From assembly GCA_964030785.1 (NCBI GenBank), contig OZ034970.1:37066401-37130400 (forward strand): a stretch of DNA of 64,000 bases. The letters run 5' to 3'. This DNA is from Siderastrea siderea (taxonomy: Eukaryota > Cnidaria > Anthozoa > Scleractinia > Rhizangiidae). The translations under genes and the position numbers were made by a program. Shown in pieces: positions 48,949-60,000 of the stretch (the first letter of the stretch is position 1; each line of letters starts with the position of its first letter). The notes under the pieces were generated by a model that worked only from the letters and a program-made list of their open reading frames with translations, was not told the origin of the DNA and did no database searches.

Positions 48949-49594
48949 CCCGGGGGGGGGTGGTACTCCGGATTTCAAGTGACGGGGATAATCGAAGGAT
49001 TTTTTTAGGGGGGGGTTGAAATTTTCCATAGCGGGATGTTTTTGGGTAGGAAAATTTGGCAAGTATTTTTTTTGGGTGGCTTGATTTAAGTAGAGATTTT
49101 TTGGGTATTCAAAACAATCTGAAGAATTGTGGTAGTGCCTGTGTATCCTGGCCGCGTAGTTCTGTGAATATTAAGTACTGACAACCAAACTTGTTTTGCA
49201 GTTGTTTTAATTATATTTAACGATGGTGTCACATTACATTGCATCTGTTTCATAAAACCGGCTATACAATAGTCTGCAAAGTGTCCCGGGTGTATTTCAC
49301 AAGTCTTCAATTCATTCAACTGATTTCTCATCCATCGTGTTTATCACCTGGCTTTATCCTCACTGGAATTCCCTTTTGCTGTAGTGAATTCTTGATATCT
49401 TTCGCTTGTGACTTGTGGGTTAATCCTTTCTGGAAATTTTTGAGGCTCGAAAATTTGGCATGGGATTTTGGGGGGTTAAGTTCTGGTCCAGGGGTTTTTT
49501 GGGTTCCTTGGAGGCCCTAGAGATTTTTTTGGGTTTTGATTTTTGCCCCCATTCGACCATCCTCGTCACTTGAAATCCGGAGTACCCACCTGGG
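48949..49594. mobile_element. 646-bp hAT-like MITE
   Basis: It is flanked by a perfect 8-bp duplication AAGCAGGT (48941-48948 and 49595-49602). The ends are CCCGGGGGGGGGTGGTACTC and its inverted relative, with shared ACTCCGGATTTCAAGTGACG (imperfect TIR of about 40 bp). The interior is T/G-rich with repeated TTTTTTGGGT tracts. An 8-bp duplication suggests the hAT superfamily. No coding capacity. Confidence 0.8.
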
Positions 49595-50247
49595 AAGCAG
49601 GTGTTCCAGGCTGTTCCATGTTCATGATTTTTAGGGGAGGCAGAAATGACATCATATCAAGACGAACATGTCCCTATCAAGTTTATGACAGGTGTATCAC
49701 TTAATATAATTATGGGGTCCACCCTTCGTACAGCTGCTATCTAAATATCAAGACATCTTATCTTTGGTGATCACTTTCTTTATTCTCATCACTTGATTGT
49801 TTGAACAAAAATTGATAATGTAAAGAGAAATTTCATTTTCGTCACTGTTAGGGCTTAAAGGGTTAAGCTAAAATTTGAAAGTTTGTTTTGCTTTCAACTA
49901 ACAATGATATTACTTATATGTTGTACTGGTAGTACAACTGATTGTAAACCCAATACTTGTTAAACCATATACATCAAAGGAGTCATAAAGTGCACAAGGT
50001 TGCTAAGAACTTAACAAGGTATACTGTTTATGTAATCATGTTCATTCATGTAATAAGGGTTTTTGTTATTGTCATTTCATTATTGTTCCTTGATCTTTTA
50101 CTACTTTTAAGTCACCTTTTGTCAAATATCTTAGTATTTAGCACACAACCTCATAAGCATTGCAACATCTCATCATGTATTAATGAAGGATCTTTTCTCA
50201 TGAACACAATTTATAGGTGATTCATTGGTGATGCTATCAGATATCTC

Positions 50248-51111
50248 ATGGAAAGTGTTGATGAATCTTCAAGTGAAAACAACATAATAGTTGATGGTAC
50301 TATTGACTTTTCGGCTTCTCCCCACAATGTCAACAAAAAAGCTTATAAATTCAAAATGGGGAAAGACGCTCAAAATGAGTATTCTTCTCGCATTGGCTTT
50401 AACATGTTCAAACTTCCAGAAGGCGAGTACACTTAAGCCATTAAATTTTTCTCCCCAAGCACAACAAATTTGTCAGTGAGTGTCGTTTCCACTTCACTAA
50501 ATATTGGTCAACAATCAACCAAGCTGTTTGTTAATTACAGCAGATCGATTGTTCACTTACATAAGTGGGACATAACTCCTCCCGAATACATCTACATTGA
50601 CATGCATTGTCAGGGCACTGCAAGTAGCTCCACTCAAGGAGTTGGTTATTTGATTGTATATGGAGTCAGAGGATCGCAGAGTAATGTAGACTCGGATGTG
50701 TATGATACGGCATACGTTGTAGAAAATGGTAAAATGGTAATACAAACAGATTTGGATATGAATGGGTACAGATTGTTGAATTCAGTTCATCACATGCATG
50801 GCAGTTTAAATACAAAGAATGGTAAAACATTCTCATTAAACGGTTGTGACAAAATAATAATTCCAAACGGTAGTCATATATTTAGAATAAAAGCTATGTT
50901 TTTTAAACTAAATTTGAGTTATCCAGCAATATCTTTGAAACTTAACCACGGTTTCATGTTAAATCAAATATATAACGTTCATCATCTCAAACTACTCAAT
51001 TACAAACAATCAATGCAACTTTAAAATTACAATTCGGTCATATGTCTACGGATTTAGTTAATAATATTAGTAATGAAGAAATTTTACTATTTATTGAATA
51101 TAGAACACCAT
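50248..51111 (+). pseudogene. Fibre- or jelly-roll-like structural protein, frameshifted
   Basis: Three pieces of one plus-strand protein: MESVDESSSENNIIVDGTID to about 50436, then LNIGQQSTKLFVNYSRSIVH onward with DMHCQGTASSSTQGVGYLIVYG and QTDLDMNGYRLL, then a C-terminal STDLVNNISNEEILLFIEYR in another frame to 51111. The DLDMNGYRLL motif resembles repeated linkers in tail/fibre proteins; overall it looks beta-rich. A stop (about 50434) and a frameshift (about 50995) break it. A penton/spike role is a guess. Confidence 0.55.
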
Positions 51112-51131
51112 AATTGTGAATATATAATATA

Positions 51132-51613
51132 ATGAAACATAATATAATAAGCTTCAATCATATAAGTGAAAAGCTAACACCAGAAGAGGTAGAAAAATAT
51201 AAGAAATTGTATGAAAATTATCATAGGCTTTTCACATGTTACAGATGGAAATATAAAAGTATAAAAAGGTAAAACTTGCTTTAGAAATGACTAGTTTAGG
51301 TTTAACCACAATTGGTATAGTTGTAGGAGCAATTACAGTTAATCCAATTATTTTAGGATCTATAGCTGGACCTCTTATATTAATGCAAGCATATCTTACT
51401 AAAACAGATATGTCAAATAAAGTGAACCAATGTAAGTTTGCATATGCAAGTTACCAAAAAACATTAACAGAGATAAGAACATATCTTAGAGGCGCATCTT
51501 ATGATGAAGCTGTTTTTATCTCCAATATGAAGTTATAGATGACACAGTAATAGATATGTGCCCTCCAGTTATAAATTTGTATCAAAAATATAATGAAAAA
51601 TATACGATTCAAT
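51132..51613 (+). pseudogene. Two-helix membrane protein (homologue of 19607-20272), frameshifted
   Basis: MKHNIISFNHISEKLTPEEV begins a helical N-terminus ending YHRLFTCYRWKYKS. After a frameshift the 51287-51538 part has hydrophobic LTTIGIVVGAITVNPIILGS and IAGPLILMQAYL, then YASYQKTLTEIRTYLRG, matching the Polinton-1 protein's hairpin and YAKALTELKTHVRG segment. A second shift precedes the DDTVIDMCPPV-like end. Its position in Polinton-2 is on the opposite strand relative to the virion genes. Confidence 0.7.
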
Positions 51614-51619
51614 AAATAA

Positions 51620-52200
51620 TCAACAACATTCCATTTTTATAATCTTTTCAATCTTATCCCTATGCAAATTATAAAATTCATTTACAAAATCCACATAATA
51701 CCTTAATGTTCTCTTATTCTTTGTAATAGGAATTTTGGAACTATTCTTTTTATCACCTAATATTTTCAAACTAGAGGATATCAAATAATTCATAGATATA
51801 AGCCGTTTTCTTTGAGACGTCAAATCTAGTGAATCATTCAGTAATTCTAAAATTCTAAATATTTTTCCATAATTACTATAAGATATATCAATTTTACAAT
51901 CTTTTTTAAATTTCCAAATTACATTTTCTTTATGATATTTTCTAATATAGTGACTTTTTTATGATACAAATGTCTGTTTTCATAAAAATCGATAAACGGC
52001 CTAACATAATCATAAGGAAACATTTGGCCACATCTTATGCAAACTTTTTCATCATCTATAGTTTTTATAATTTTCATATTTTCACAACATTTTTCATATT
52101 TTTTATTGTTTGAATATCACCTATAATTTCATTACAAAACGGGCAATTCAATAACCCATCATCTTCATATAAAACTTTATGAATATCTTTATCACACATA
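51620..52200 (-). pseudogene. VLTF3-like late transcription factor (zinc ribbon), frameshifted
   Basis: Minus-strand pieces: MCDKDIHKVLYEDDGLLNCP with CPFC, then after a shift KVCIRCGQMFPYDYVRPFID, then HYIRKYHKENVIWKFKKD, and a C-terminal half RKRLISMNYLISSSLKILGD with PITKNKRTLRYYVDFVNEFY. Cys pairs followed by Y-x-R-x-x-H and a conserved R-K-R-x-x-x-x-NY-L block match the layout of poxvirus/giant-virus VLTF3 proteins, which drive late genes. At least two frameshifts are present. The assignment rests on layout and should be tested by profile search. Confidence 0.45.
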
Positions 52201-52247
52201 CTATATAGTAAGATTTTATTTTTAAATAATTTACGATTTAAAGAAAT

Positions 52248-52268
52248 TATCCAAACTATATATATATA
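52248..52268 (+). promoter_or_regulatory. Candidate Polinton-2 promoter motif, copy 1
   Basis: TTATCCAAACTATATATA, immediately before the ATG at 52271. The same motif occurs twice at 52909-52954 before the BRO-N/nuclease gene. Confidence 0.6.
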
Positions 52269-52270
52269 AA

Positions 52271-52704
52271 ATGGTAAATTTATTTGATGACAAAGAATTA
52301 TTAGTTATAGAAACAGAAATAAAAACATTTTATTTAAGGAAAGGTTTAGGAGATGAAGCATGGAGAATTTCATCTTATAAAGCTAAGGTCAGTATTGGTT
52401 TTTTGCAGATGAATTAGCACGTGCTTTTCAGATAGCTAATGTAATGTCTATGAGAAAATGGGCTGGAGAAGAAAATATAGATTTAAAAATGATTAAATTA
52501 CCTGGAGATATATGTTTGGCAGAATATGCATTAATTAATGAAGAAGGATTTGTAAATTTATTAGAACATATTAATAGGCAAAGTAGATACATTTTTGATT
52601 TTACAGAAATTAATACAATTATAGATAGATATAATGAAAAGATGATTTTAGAGTATTATAAAAGAATTGCCATGACAAATAGATCCAAATATGTCAGGTG
52701 GTGA
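52271..52704 (+). pseudogene. BRO-N-like DNA-binding protein, one frameshift
   Basis: MVNLFDDKELLVIETEIKTF opens the frame. A frameshift near 52,392 separates it from YWFFADELARAFQIANVMSM and the rest to 52704 (LPGDICLAEYALINEEGFVN, LLEHINRQSRYIFDFTEIN). The W-F-F-A-D-E-L-A pattern followed by an INEEGF block is that of BRO-N domains from baculovirus/NCLDV repeated ORFs. The ATG directly follows the promoter-like motif. Confidence 0.6.
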
Positions 52705-52903
52705 AGATTCAAATTCTGATATTTTTGATGAAAATTTTGATATCGATAGAGAAGCAAAAATAGATGAAATTATAATGAGATTAGATAGTCATAATGAAAG
52801 GATTAATAAATTAATAGAAATGTTAAAACCAAATAAAAGTAATAATTTAGATACAATAGATGAAGATGATGAAGATAAAGGTCGTTTGAAAGTTACCATT
52901 TAA
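52691..52903 (+). CDS. Small acidic coiled-coil protein
   Basis: 70 residues starting MSGGEDSNSDIFDENFDIDR, with EIIMRLDSHNERINKLIEML (a heptad-like helix) and an acidic end. It overlaps the end of the preceding BRO-N frame by 14 bp, a viral-style arrangement, and is intact. Function unknown. Confidence 0.45.
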   Translation: MSGGEDSNSDIFDENFDIDREAKIDEIIMRLDSHNERINKLIEMLKPNKSNNLDTIDEDDEDKGRLKVTI

Positions 52904-52908
52904 AGAGG

Positions 52909-52954
52909 TTATCCAAACTATATATAAATGTGTTATCCAAACTATATATAAATT
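52909..52954 (+). promoter_or_regulatory. Candidate Polinton-2 promoter motif, tandem copies 2 and 3
   Basis: GTTATCCAAACTATATATAA occurs twice in tandem (about 52909 and 52932), before the BRO-N/nuclease gene. Confidence 0.6.
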
Positions 52955-53702
52955 TGAAAATTCTGAATTAAACCTCAAATTAACTGGATATATAGGTGTA
53001 AAACAAAATGCATGGTTTAGAGGTCAAGCAGTTAGATACAATGTTGATGAAAATGATAGAAAAACCTACCCCGTAAAGTTTATGGGTCAGCTTAGAAATG
53101 CAACTTTTATAAATGAATCAGGATTATACTAACTTATTTTATCATCAAAAAAAGAAGAAGCTAAAAAATTCAGAAGATGGGTTACAAGTGAAGTACTTCC
53201 ATCAATTAGAAAATATGGACAATATAAATTATTCAATAATCCTAATTCAAAACAATTTAAAATAGAAAATGAAACTGATTTACATATAAAAGTAACAGAA
53301 TTTATCAGAAAAATGTATCCTCGTTGTGTCACTGTATCACCAATGGGAGAATTACAAGACACATCTAACAAAAGAATACAATGTTATAGAAACGGATATA
53401 TGAAAGGATCACCAGATCTTCTAATTTTAAATTTACATAATAAATATACTGCATTCTGTATTGAGTTTAAAAATCCAAGTAATTATTATAGAGTAGATCC
53501 AAAGCAGTATGAAATGTTGGAATTATTCAAAATGCAAAATTATAAAATCCTATTATGTAATGATTATGACATAATTATAAAAGAAATCGTAGAACATTTC
53601 CAAGGTGTTAGACTAAAATTTCCATATTGTTCTAATAAATTAAAAAATAAAGAAATATTAAAAATACATCTTATAAAGTTCCATAAAATACAAAAAGACT
53701 AA
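52955..53702 (+). pseudogene. BRO-N plus VRR-NUC-like nuclease with C2H2-like finger
   Basis: One frame with a single in-frame TAA (about 53130). The BRO-N part reads QNAWFRGQAVRYNVDENDRK and FINESGLY before the stop, and RRWVTSEVLPSIRKYGQYKL after it. From 53313 the nuclease part has GSPDLLILNLHNKYTAFCIE (PD...ExK-type core), DPKQYEMLELFKMQNYKILL, and a C-terminal CSNKLKNKEILKIHLIKFH finger-like tail. VRR-NUC enzymes cut branched DNA. The combination is typical of AT-rich Polintons. Only the one stop prevents expression. Confidence 0.75.
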
Positions 53703-53821
53703 TAGTTAATCTGGTTGTGTAAAACAACGAAAAACACCAGATGGTGAAAATATTTGGACTCTACATATATAGATCATATAAAAAGATATAGTTTTATTTT
53801 AAATTTCTTTTACGCCTAATA
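53703..53821. other. Convergent spacer
   Basis: Short gap between the plus-strand nuclease gene and the minus-strand HNH gene. A-rich; no feature seen. Confidence 0.4.
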
Positions 53822-54206
53822 TTAGCAGATTTTTTTATAATTATCTGGTAATTCATCTTTATTTATAAATTCAAATTTGTAAGAACATCCATCTTTTTAT
53901 TATTAATATGAAGACAAACCATTGAAACTACCCCAGCATTAATACCAAGATGTTGTTGAATTGCATACATACTACTAAAATATAAGATTTCACCATTCTC
54001 TATATTAATAGCTTTAACAGCTTTTTTGTTTTCATAACTTTTAGCCGCAAATGTATAATCACGATTTTCAGCTGATTTTTTGCAATTTTCCTGTTGTGTT
54101 ATAATCTGTAAATTACATAATCTATTATCATCTTTATCATCATTTACATGATCAATAACTTTACCCTTCGGAATTATACCATAAAAACACCCCCATATAA
54201 ATTTAA
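53822..54206 (-). pseudogene. HNH homing-type endonuclease, C-terminal part
   Basis: Minus-strand reading: IKFIWGCFYGIIPKGKVIDH, the HNH core (VIDHVNDDKDDNRLCNLQII), a QQENCKKSAENRDYTF helix and a NUMOD-type DNA-binding module KAINIENGEILYFSSMYAIQ. The gene ends near 53822 after one frameshift. It is joined to 56241-56509 across the TA element: the codons at the two junctions abut in frame once one TA is removed. Such enzymes cut at a specific site and could promote spread of the element or suppress rivals. Confidence 0.8.
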
Positions 54207-54208
54207 TA

Positions 54209-56238
54209 TATAGATTTAGCCAAGCCTAAAAGCGGAGCCGCGAAGGAATAAACTGGTGTTCGTTTCTCAAAAATAGTCCTGAAACTTTTCGGTCTGAAAT
54301 ACATTTCGGGGCTTTTTTTGGCTCGCTCGCTTTCGAAAAGTGTTTCTCAAAAAGCCTGAGAGTGTTCCGAATTGTCCTTCAATATTTTGGGGAACTGTTC
54401 TGTAAAACCAAGCTCGAAAGGTCGTTCTAGAGGCTGAGCACAGCTTGATTATTTTACTCACGAGCCGTCTAGCTTGGTGTTTGCAATGTTTCCATGTCCT
54501 GTCATTAACTGTGAAGGCTTGTCAAATCTCCTTGGTTTATTGGCTGTTCGCTTGAATGAACTTGAAACGGCGCTCATTTACAAAAACAAAATAAAAATTA
54601 TTCGACTGTTTAAATGGGTTACCATCATCGCATTCGGATGTTAACAAATAACATGAACTGCCACTAACTAAAAATATTAGTCTGGTCAAAAATTTATACT
54701 GACATTTCACCGGCATTTTACTGGGATTACCCGAAATAAAGGATCTGGGGAGCTTCAAAGCACTTGTAATAAACTTATCGAAGAAATGTCGCGTAGGTTT
54801 TAGCAGCCGCGAAAAAATTCAAGCACTTTGAGGAACACACATTACTTACGGGATAAAATAGCTTTAAACTCAAAACTGCTTCGCTTATATTTCGTTCTCT
54901 AACTTGAGACCATCGAGATTGAAAACAAACGAACAAACACCGTCCAAACATTCTTAACTCTGTTGCATAAGTTTTGCGGCTGCAAATTGTCTGAAATTCG
55001 AGCGCTTTAAAAAATGCACCGAACTGTTTTTGGAAGCTTTTCGGGCATAATAGGTTTAAACCGACAACTGCTTCGCTTATAGTTTTTCAAATAACTGTTA
55101 TATTTCGTTCTCTAACTAGAGACAGTCAAGATTCAAAACAAAGAAACGCCAAACACGCTTTAATTAAATTGTTATTATGCCGGCATAAGTTTTGCGGATG
55201 CGAAGTCAAGCCTATATAAAGTTAGGCGCTTTGAGGAACGCACAAAACTGTTTTCGGAAGCTTTTCGGATAAAATAGCCTTAAACCAACAACTGCTTCGC
55301 TTAAAAGATAATTACTATTGAAAACTTCTAGGACAAGAAAATCGACAGTTGCAAAAAGAGATGGACCGGACGGTGAAAATTGAAAGCAAAGCTTGTGCAG
55401 TTGTCTTGCGGCTGTGCTTAGACCTACTGTTATGAATAAACAAACACAAAATAATGGACAGAGAAATCATTTTTGAAAAATATTTATTCGAAAACCCCTA
55501 AGTTTATACTTAAATGCAATTCGCGTTACACTTCCAAAATCGTAGGTCGGTCCACGCGAGTGAAATCGGCTCAGCTGTCACAAATCTGAGCGCGTTTTCT
55601 AATAATTTTTTAAAGTCAAAAGTAAATAACACATTTCTAATGGCATAAATCACATTTACATTTCAAAACGTAATTTCTTTCATCGTAATACTCGAAATCA
55701 TGTACCTTAGACCTTTTAAAAACTTCACTTACTCGGTTGTGTTTCAGAACAGGGCAAACTCTCCGCCGTGAGGAAAACAAAGCGATGAAGTCCTTTGAAT
55801 GCAGCTTTCGTAACTTGAACTTTTCGCCTTCTACCAGTATTCTTTTGAACTTTTTCTTTCCATTTATATATATTAGATGTTTTTTTGTCAAGTATAAAAC
55901 TTCAGTACTCTCGAGCAATCGTTAAATGCTAAAGAAGCTTAAGCTTTTAAAGAAACCTCTTTTTCAAAAGCGACGATGGTCATGCGATTTCCCGCCAAGA
56001 AAAATGCCCGTTGCCCTAAAGGACCGTGCGATTTCCCGCCAAGAAAAGATGGCATTCTCTGCCCCCGTCGGGTTGTCTTGGGACTCCCCTCCCCCTCCCA
56101 CAGAGTGTGCGGACGGACGGACGTACGGACGGACGGTCACGTGACTATTACGTCACAACCAAAATTTCTCGGATTGATAGGTTACCATATTTCCTTAGCA
56201 ATGGAGCTCCACTGGCGGGCTTTGCCCGCAGGCTCCGC
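54209..56238. mobile_element. TA-flanked non-autonomous element, long copy (2.0 kb)
   Basis: Inserted within the HNH gene; TA duplication at 54207-54208 and 56239-56240. It is the reverse-oriented relative of 9465-10346, sharing the TATAGATTTAGCCAAGCC end, the GGCTCCGC end, GGAGCTCC and a GGACGGACGTACGG tract. The middle has three imperfect repeats of about 200 bp near 54,780-55,300 (shared ACTGCTTCGCTTA and TTTTCGGATAAAATAG themes). No transposase seen. Confidence 0.75.
54780..55300 (+). repeat. Three imperfect tandem units of about 200 bp in the TA element
   Basis: Units near 54,790, 54,990 and 55,190 share AAACTGTTTTCGGAAGCTTT-type, AACAACTGCTTCGCTTA-type and TTTCGTTCTCTAACT-type segments in the same order. 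Confidence 0.65.
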
Positions 56239-56240
56239 TA

Positions 56241-56509
56241 TGAAAATACATAGGTTTTTGTTTTCCTTCATATCTTCTAACCATACATGAACGATAACCA
56301 TCATTAGACATTTGACCTTTCATAGGATCTCTTTTAGTGATATGAATTATTTCACCATTCTTAGAACCAGCATATAGATCATAAATTGGATGAACTTTAT
56401 AAACACAATTATTCAATATAACTCTCATATAATTTAAATAAAGTCTCATCGCTTTAAACCGATTTATATAGGCTTCTAAATGACCATTTTTATTAAAAAA
56501 GAGGGTCAA
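56241..56509 (-). pseudogene. HNH homing-type endonuclease, N-terminal part
   Basis: Minus-strand reading VYKVHPIYDLYAGSKNGEII, then KRDPMKGQMSNDGYRSCMVR and KQKPMYFH just at the TA insertion. HPIYDLYAGSKNGEI is a NUMOD4/HNH N-terminal pattern. The earlier residues toward 56509 (MTLFFNKNGHLEAYINRFKA) are less certain. Confidence 0.75.
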
Positions 56510-56610
56510 CTTAGAGCAAAATCCTAGTTTAGAGCCTCCATCTCAGCTAGAATAGCCTAATTTTAAGGAAAAAATTTGATTTAAAGAGATGCCAATTGTA
56601 ATAAATATAG

Positions 56611-57039
56611 ATGAGTAACAAAATGAACGCACTTAGTAACGATATTATCTATACTAATAGGATAGAGAAGATGCTTAATAAAAATCAAAGAAATGAATTA
56701 GTCAGAAATTTGTTAAAAAATATAACTGGTGAAGAATTAATGCAACTTGTCAAAACTAGAGAGCAGATTCGAACGCCAATGCCTGCACCCAGGCGAACCA
56801 CTAATGTATCTACTCTTAATAATAGTTTAGATAAAACTACACCTCGAAGACGACCAATACCAACTCCAAGAAGATCTGTAAAAGAATTAGTAAAACAATA
56901 TGAAGAAAATATTATTCAATCACCTATTCAATTCAGAGATAAACCAATTCCAGCTCCACGAACTAAAAAACGAAAAAACCAATTCCAGCTCCACGAACTA
57001 GAAAACGAGATTTCACTTAAAAAAACCAGGTGCTGCTAA
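56611..57039 (+). pseudogene. Pro/Arg-rich protein, probably the N-terminal arm of the polymerase gene
   Basis: 142 codons: MSNKMNALSNDIIYTNRIEK, a helical part, and repeated PxPAPR motifs (PMPAPRR, PIPTPRR, PIPAPR). The last PxPAPR copy is followed by a frameshift near 57,030. The reading continues as KRTIISQTEKALKGYTKSYE toward the polymerase, so this is likely its natural N-terminus. PxxPR motifs resemble SH3-binding sites; significance unknown. Confidence 0.55.
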
Positions 57040-60000
57040 AAGAACAATTATTTCACAAACTGAAAAAGCATTAAAGGGTTACACAAAATCTTACGAAATT
57101 GAAGTAAGAGATGAAATGGATCCATTAAAGCAACTCAACATAACTAAAAGAGGAGTAGAATATGAATTGAAAAAACAATTGGAACAACTTAAAGGTTAGA
57201 AATTTGTATTAACTCTAAAAGTTACTTTTGAAAAAATAGAACAAAAAGATGAAACAATAACAAAAACAGCTTACTTCAACAGTCATCCTCAAATAATTTT
57301 AAATGAAAAAGATATAGACCTAAGTCAAGCAAATGAGGAAATATTAAACAAGATAGCTGTTTGGATCTCTGAAGGTAGTGGTTGGGTTATCAGATCAATT
57401 GATGCTGAATATCTTAATATAGTAAAATATGAACCCCTAAAAGGTTCTTCATATATAGAACTACCTACCTTTCTAAAAAATTCAAGCAAAGGACTTATCA
57501 ACTTAAAAAGTAGAGACAACAAATGTTTTATGTGGTGTCATATTAGACATTTAAATCCACAAGCAAACGATCCACAAAGAATTAAAACTGTTTCAAATGT
57601 AGATTACACAGGTATTGAATTTCCAGTAACTTCAAAACAATACAACAAAATTGAAAAACAAAACAATATTAACGTAAACGTTTTTAGTCTTGAAAAACAA
57701 GATATATTTCCAATCTATGTTACTAAAGAAAATTATGATAATACTATGAACTTGTTACTAATTACAGAAGAAGAGAAACAACATTATGTACTTATTAAAG
57801 ATTTCGACAAATTAATGTATAAAAAAAACAAAACATCAACATCGAAAATATTTTTGCATGCATTGTTTACAGTGTTTTTCTTCAGAAAATGTGTTAAATA
57901 ATCATAAGACAAATTGTGTTGCAATTAATGGTACCCAAGCTATTAAGATGCCGGAAAAAGGTGAAAGTATATTAAAATTCAACAATCACCACAAACAGCT
58001 ACCACAACCTTTTGTTATTTACGCAGATTTTGAAGCTATCACAGAAAAAAATACAAACATGTCAACCTGACAATAGTAAATCATTTATAGAAGCTTACCA
58101 GAAACATACAGACTGTGGATATTCTTATAAAGTAGTCTGCTGCTATGATAATAAATATAGTAAGCCACTTCAATTATATAGAGGTGAAAACGCTGTTTAT
58201 AAATTTATGGAAAGTATGTTGGATGAAGTAAGTTGGTGTAAAAAACAGTTCAAAAAAATTTCAATAAGCCTTTAAAAATGACAAATGAAGATGAGCAAAA
58301 TTTAAAAAAATCTACTAAATGTCATATTTGTGGTAAAAAATTTACTAATGAAGATGTAAAAGTCAGGGATCATTGTCATATTACCGGTTCATATAAAGGT
58401 TCAGCACATGATGACTGCAATTTAAAACTTCGAATTAAACCGGAAAATATTAAAATACCTGTTATTTTTCACAACTTAAGAGAATATGATAGTCACTTTA
58501 TTATGCAACAGATTGGAAAGATAGCAAAAAGAGGTCAAAATGAAATGAACATTAATGTAATTCCAAATAATATGGAGAAATATATGGCATTCATGGTAGG
58601 AAGACATTTGACTTTTTAGACAGTTTCCAATTTATGAGCTCAAGTCTAGACAAACTTGTATCAAATCTACCAGATGATGGATTTCAGTTTACAACTCAAT
58701 TTTTCAAAAAAGAACAAGAAATAAAACTTATGAAAAAGAAAGGTATATACCCATATGATTACATGGATAGTTTCGAAAAATTCGATGACACAGAATTACC
58801 AAGTAAAAATGACTTCTACAGCATACTAAATAAAGAGCATATTACAGATGAGCAATATCAACATGCTCAAAATGTCTGGAAAACTTTCAAATTAAAATCG
58901 ATGGGTGATTATCACAATCTGTACTTAGGAACTGATGTATTACCATTAGCTGATGTTTTTGAAAATTTTAGAAGAACATGCTTACAGTACTACAAATTAG
59001 ATCCATGTAACTATTTCACATCTCCGGGACTATCTTGGGATGCAATGTTGAAAATGACTAATATAAAACTAGAACTGATGACTGATACCGATATGTTCCA
59101 ATTTATTGAAAAAGGTCTAAGAGGTGGAATGTCCTATATTGTTAACAGATATGCAAAAGCAAATAATAAATACATGAAAAATTACGTTGAAAATGAGCCA
59201 ACAAAATATATCATGTATTTAGACGCTAATAATCTGTATGGCTGGGCTATGAGTCAGTATCTACCGACAGGAGGATTTCAATGGTTAACTGAAGAAAAAA
59301 TCAACGAACTGAACCTGTCTGAATACAAAAATGATAGCTCAAAAGGAATTATCCTTGAAGTAGACTTAGAATATCCAGAAAAATTACATAATCATCACAA
59401 TGACTATCCGCTTGCAGCAGAAAAAATTAAAGTAGCAAAAAGTATGTTGTCACCATATGGTGAAAACATTAGAGAAAAATATAATATCAGTATAGGTCAA
59501 GTTCATAAACTAATACCAACATTATCTAACAAAGAAAAATATGTAGTACACTATAGAAATTTACAACTATACCAAGATCTCGGATTGAAAATCAAATAAA
59601 TTCACAGAGTTTTAGAATTCAATCAGTCGTCTTGGTTAAAGGAGTATATAGACTTCAATACACAGAAAAGAACTAATGGAAAAAATAGTTTTCAAAAGAT
59701 TTCTTCAAGCCAATGAATAACTCAGTTTTCGGAAAGACTATGGAAAATATCCGAAAGCGTGTAGATGTTAGACTTGTAACAAATAAAAAAACTAAACAAA
59801 TTAGTTTCCAAGTTAACATATGTAAGTAGTAAAATTTTCAGTGAAGATTTGGTGGCTGTTCATAAAATAAAAGAAAAGCCAACACTAAATCGACCTGCTT
59901 ACATTGGTATGTGTATTCTAGATCTATCAAAAACTTTAATGTATAATTTCCACTACAATTATATTAAAAAAAATTATGGAAAAAATGCTAAGCTACTTTT

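Larger units (their letters stand above)
47888..50229. mobile_element. Non-Polinton insert with THAP relic and hAT-like MITE
   Basis: This 2.3 kb segment differs in composition from the flanking Polinton-2 sequence. It holds a THAP-domain fragment near 48,177-48,330, a 646-bp element with 8-bp duplications (48949-49594), and an AT-rich tail. I could not identify its own terminal repeats, so the exact borders are uncertain. Confidence 0.5.

Noticed and set aside
53129..53371. Minus-strand 80-codon frame
   Set aside because: Shadow of the BRO-N/nuclease gene on the plus strand.
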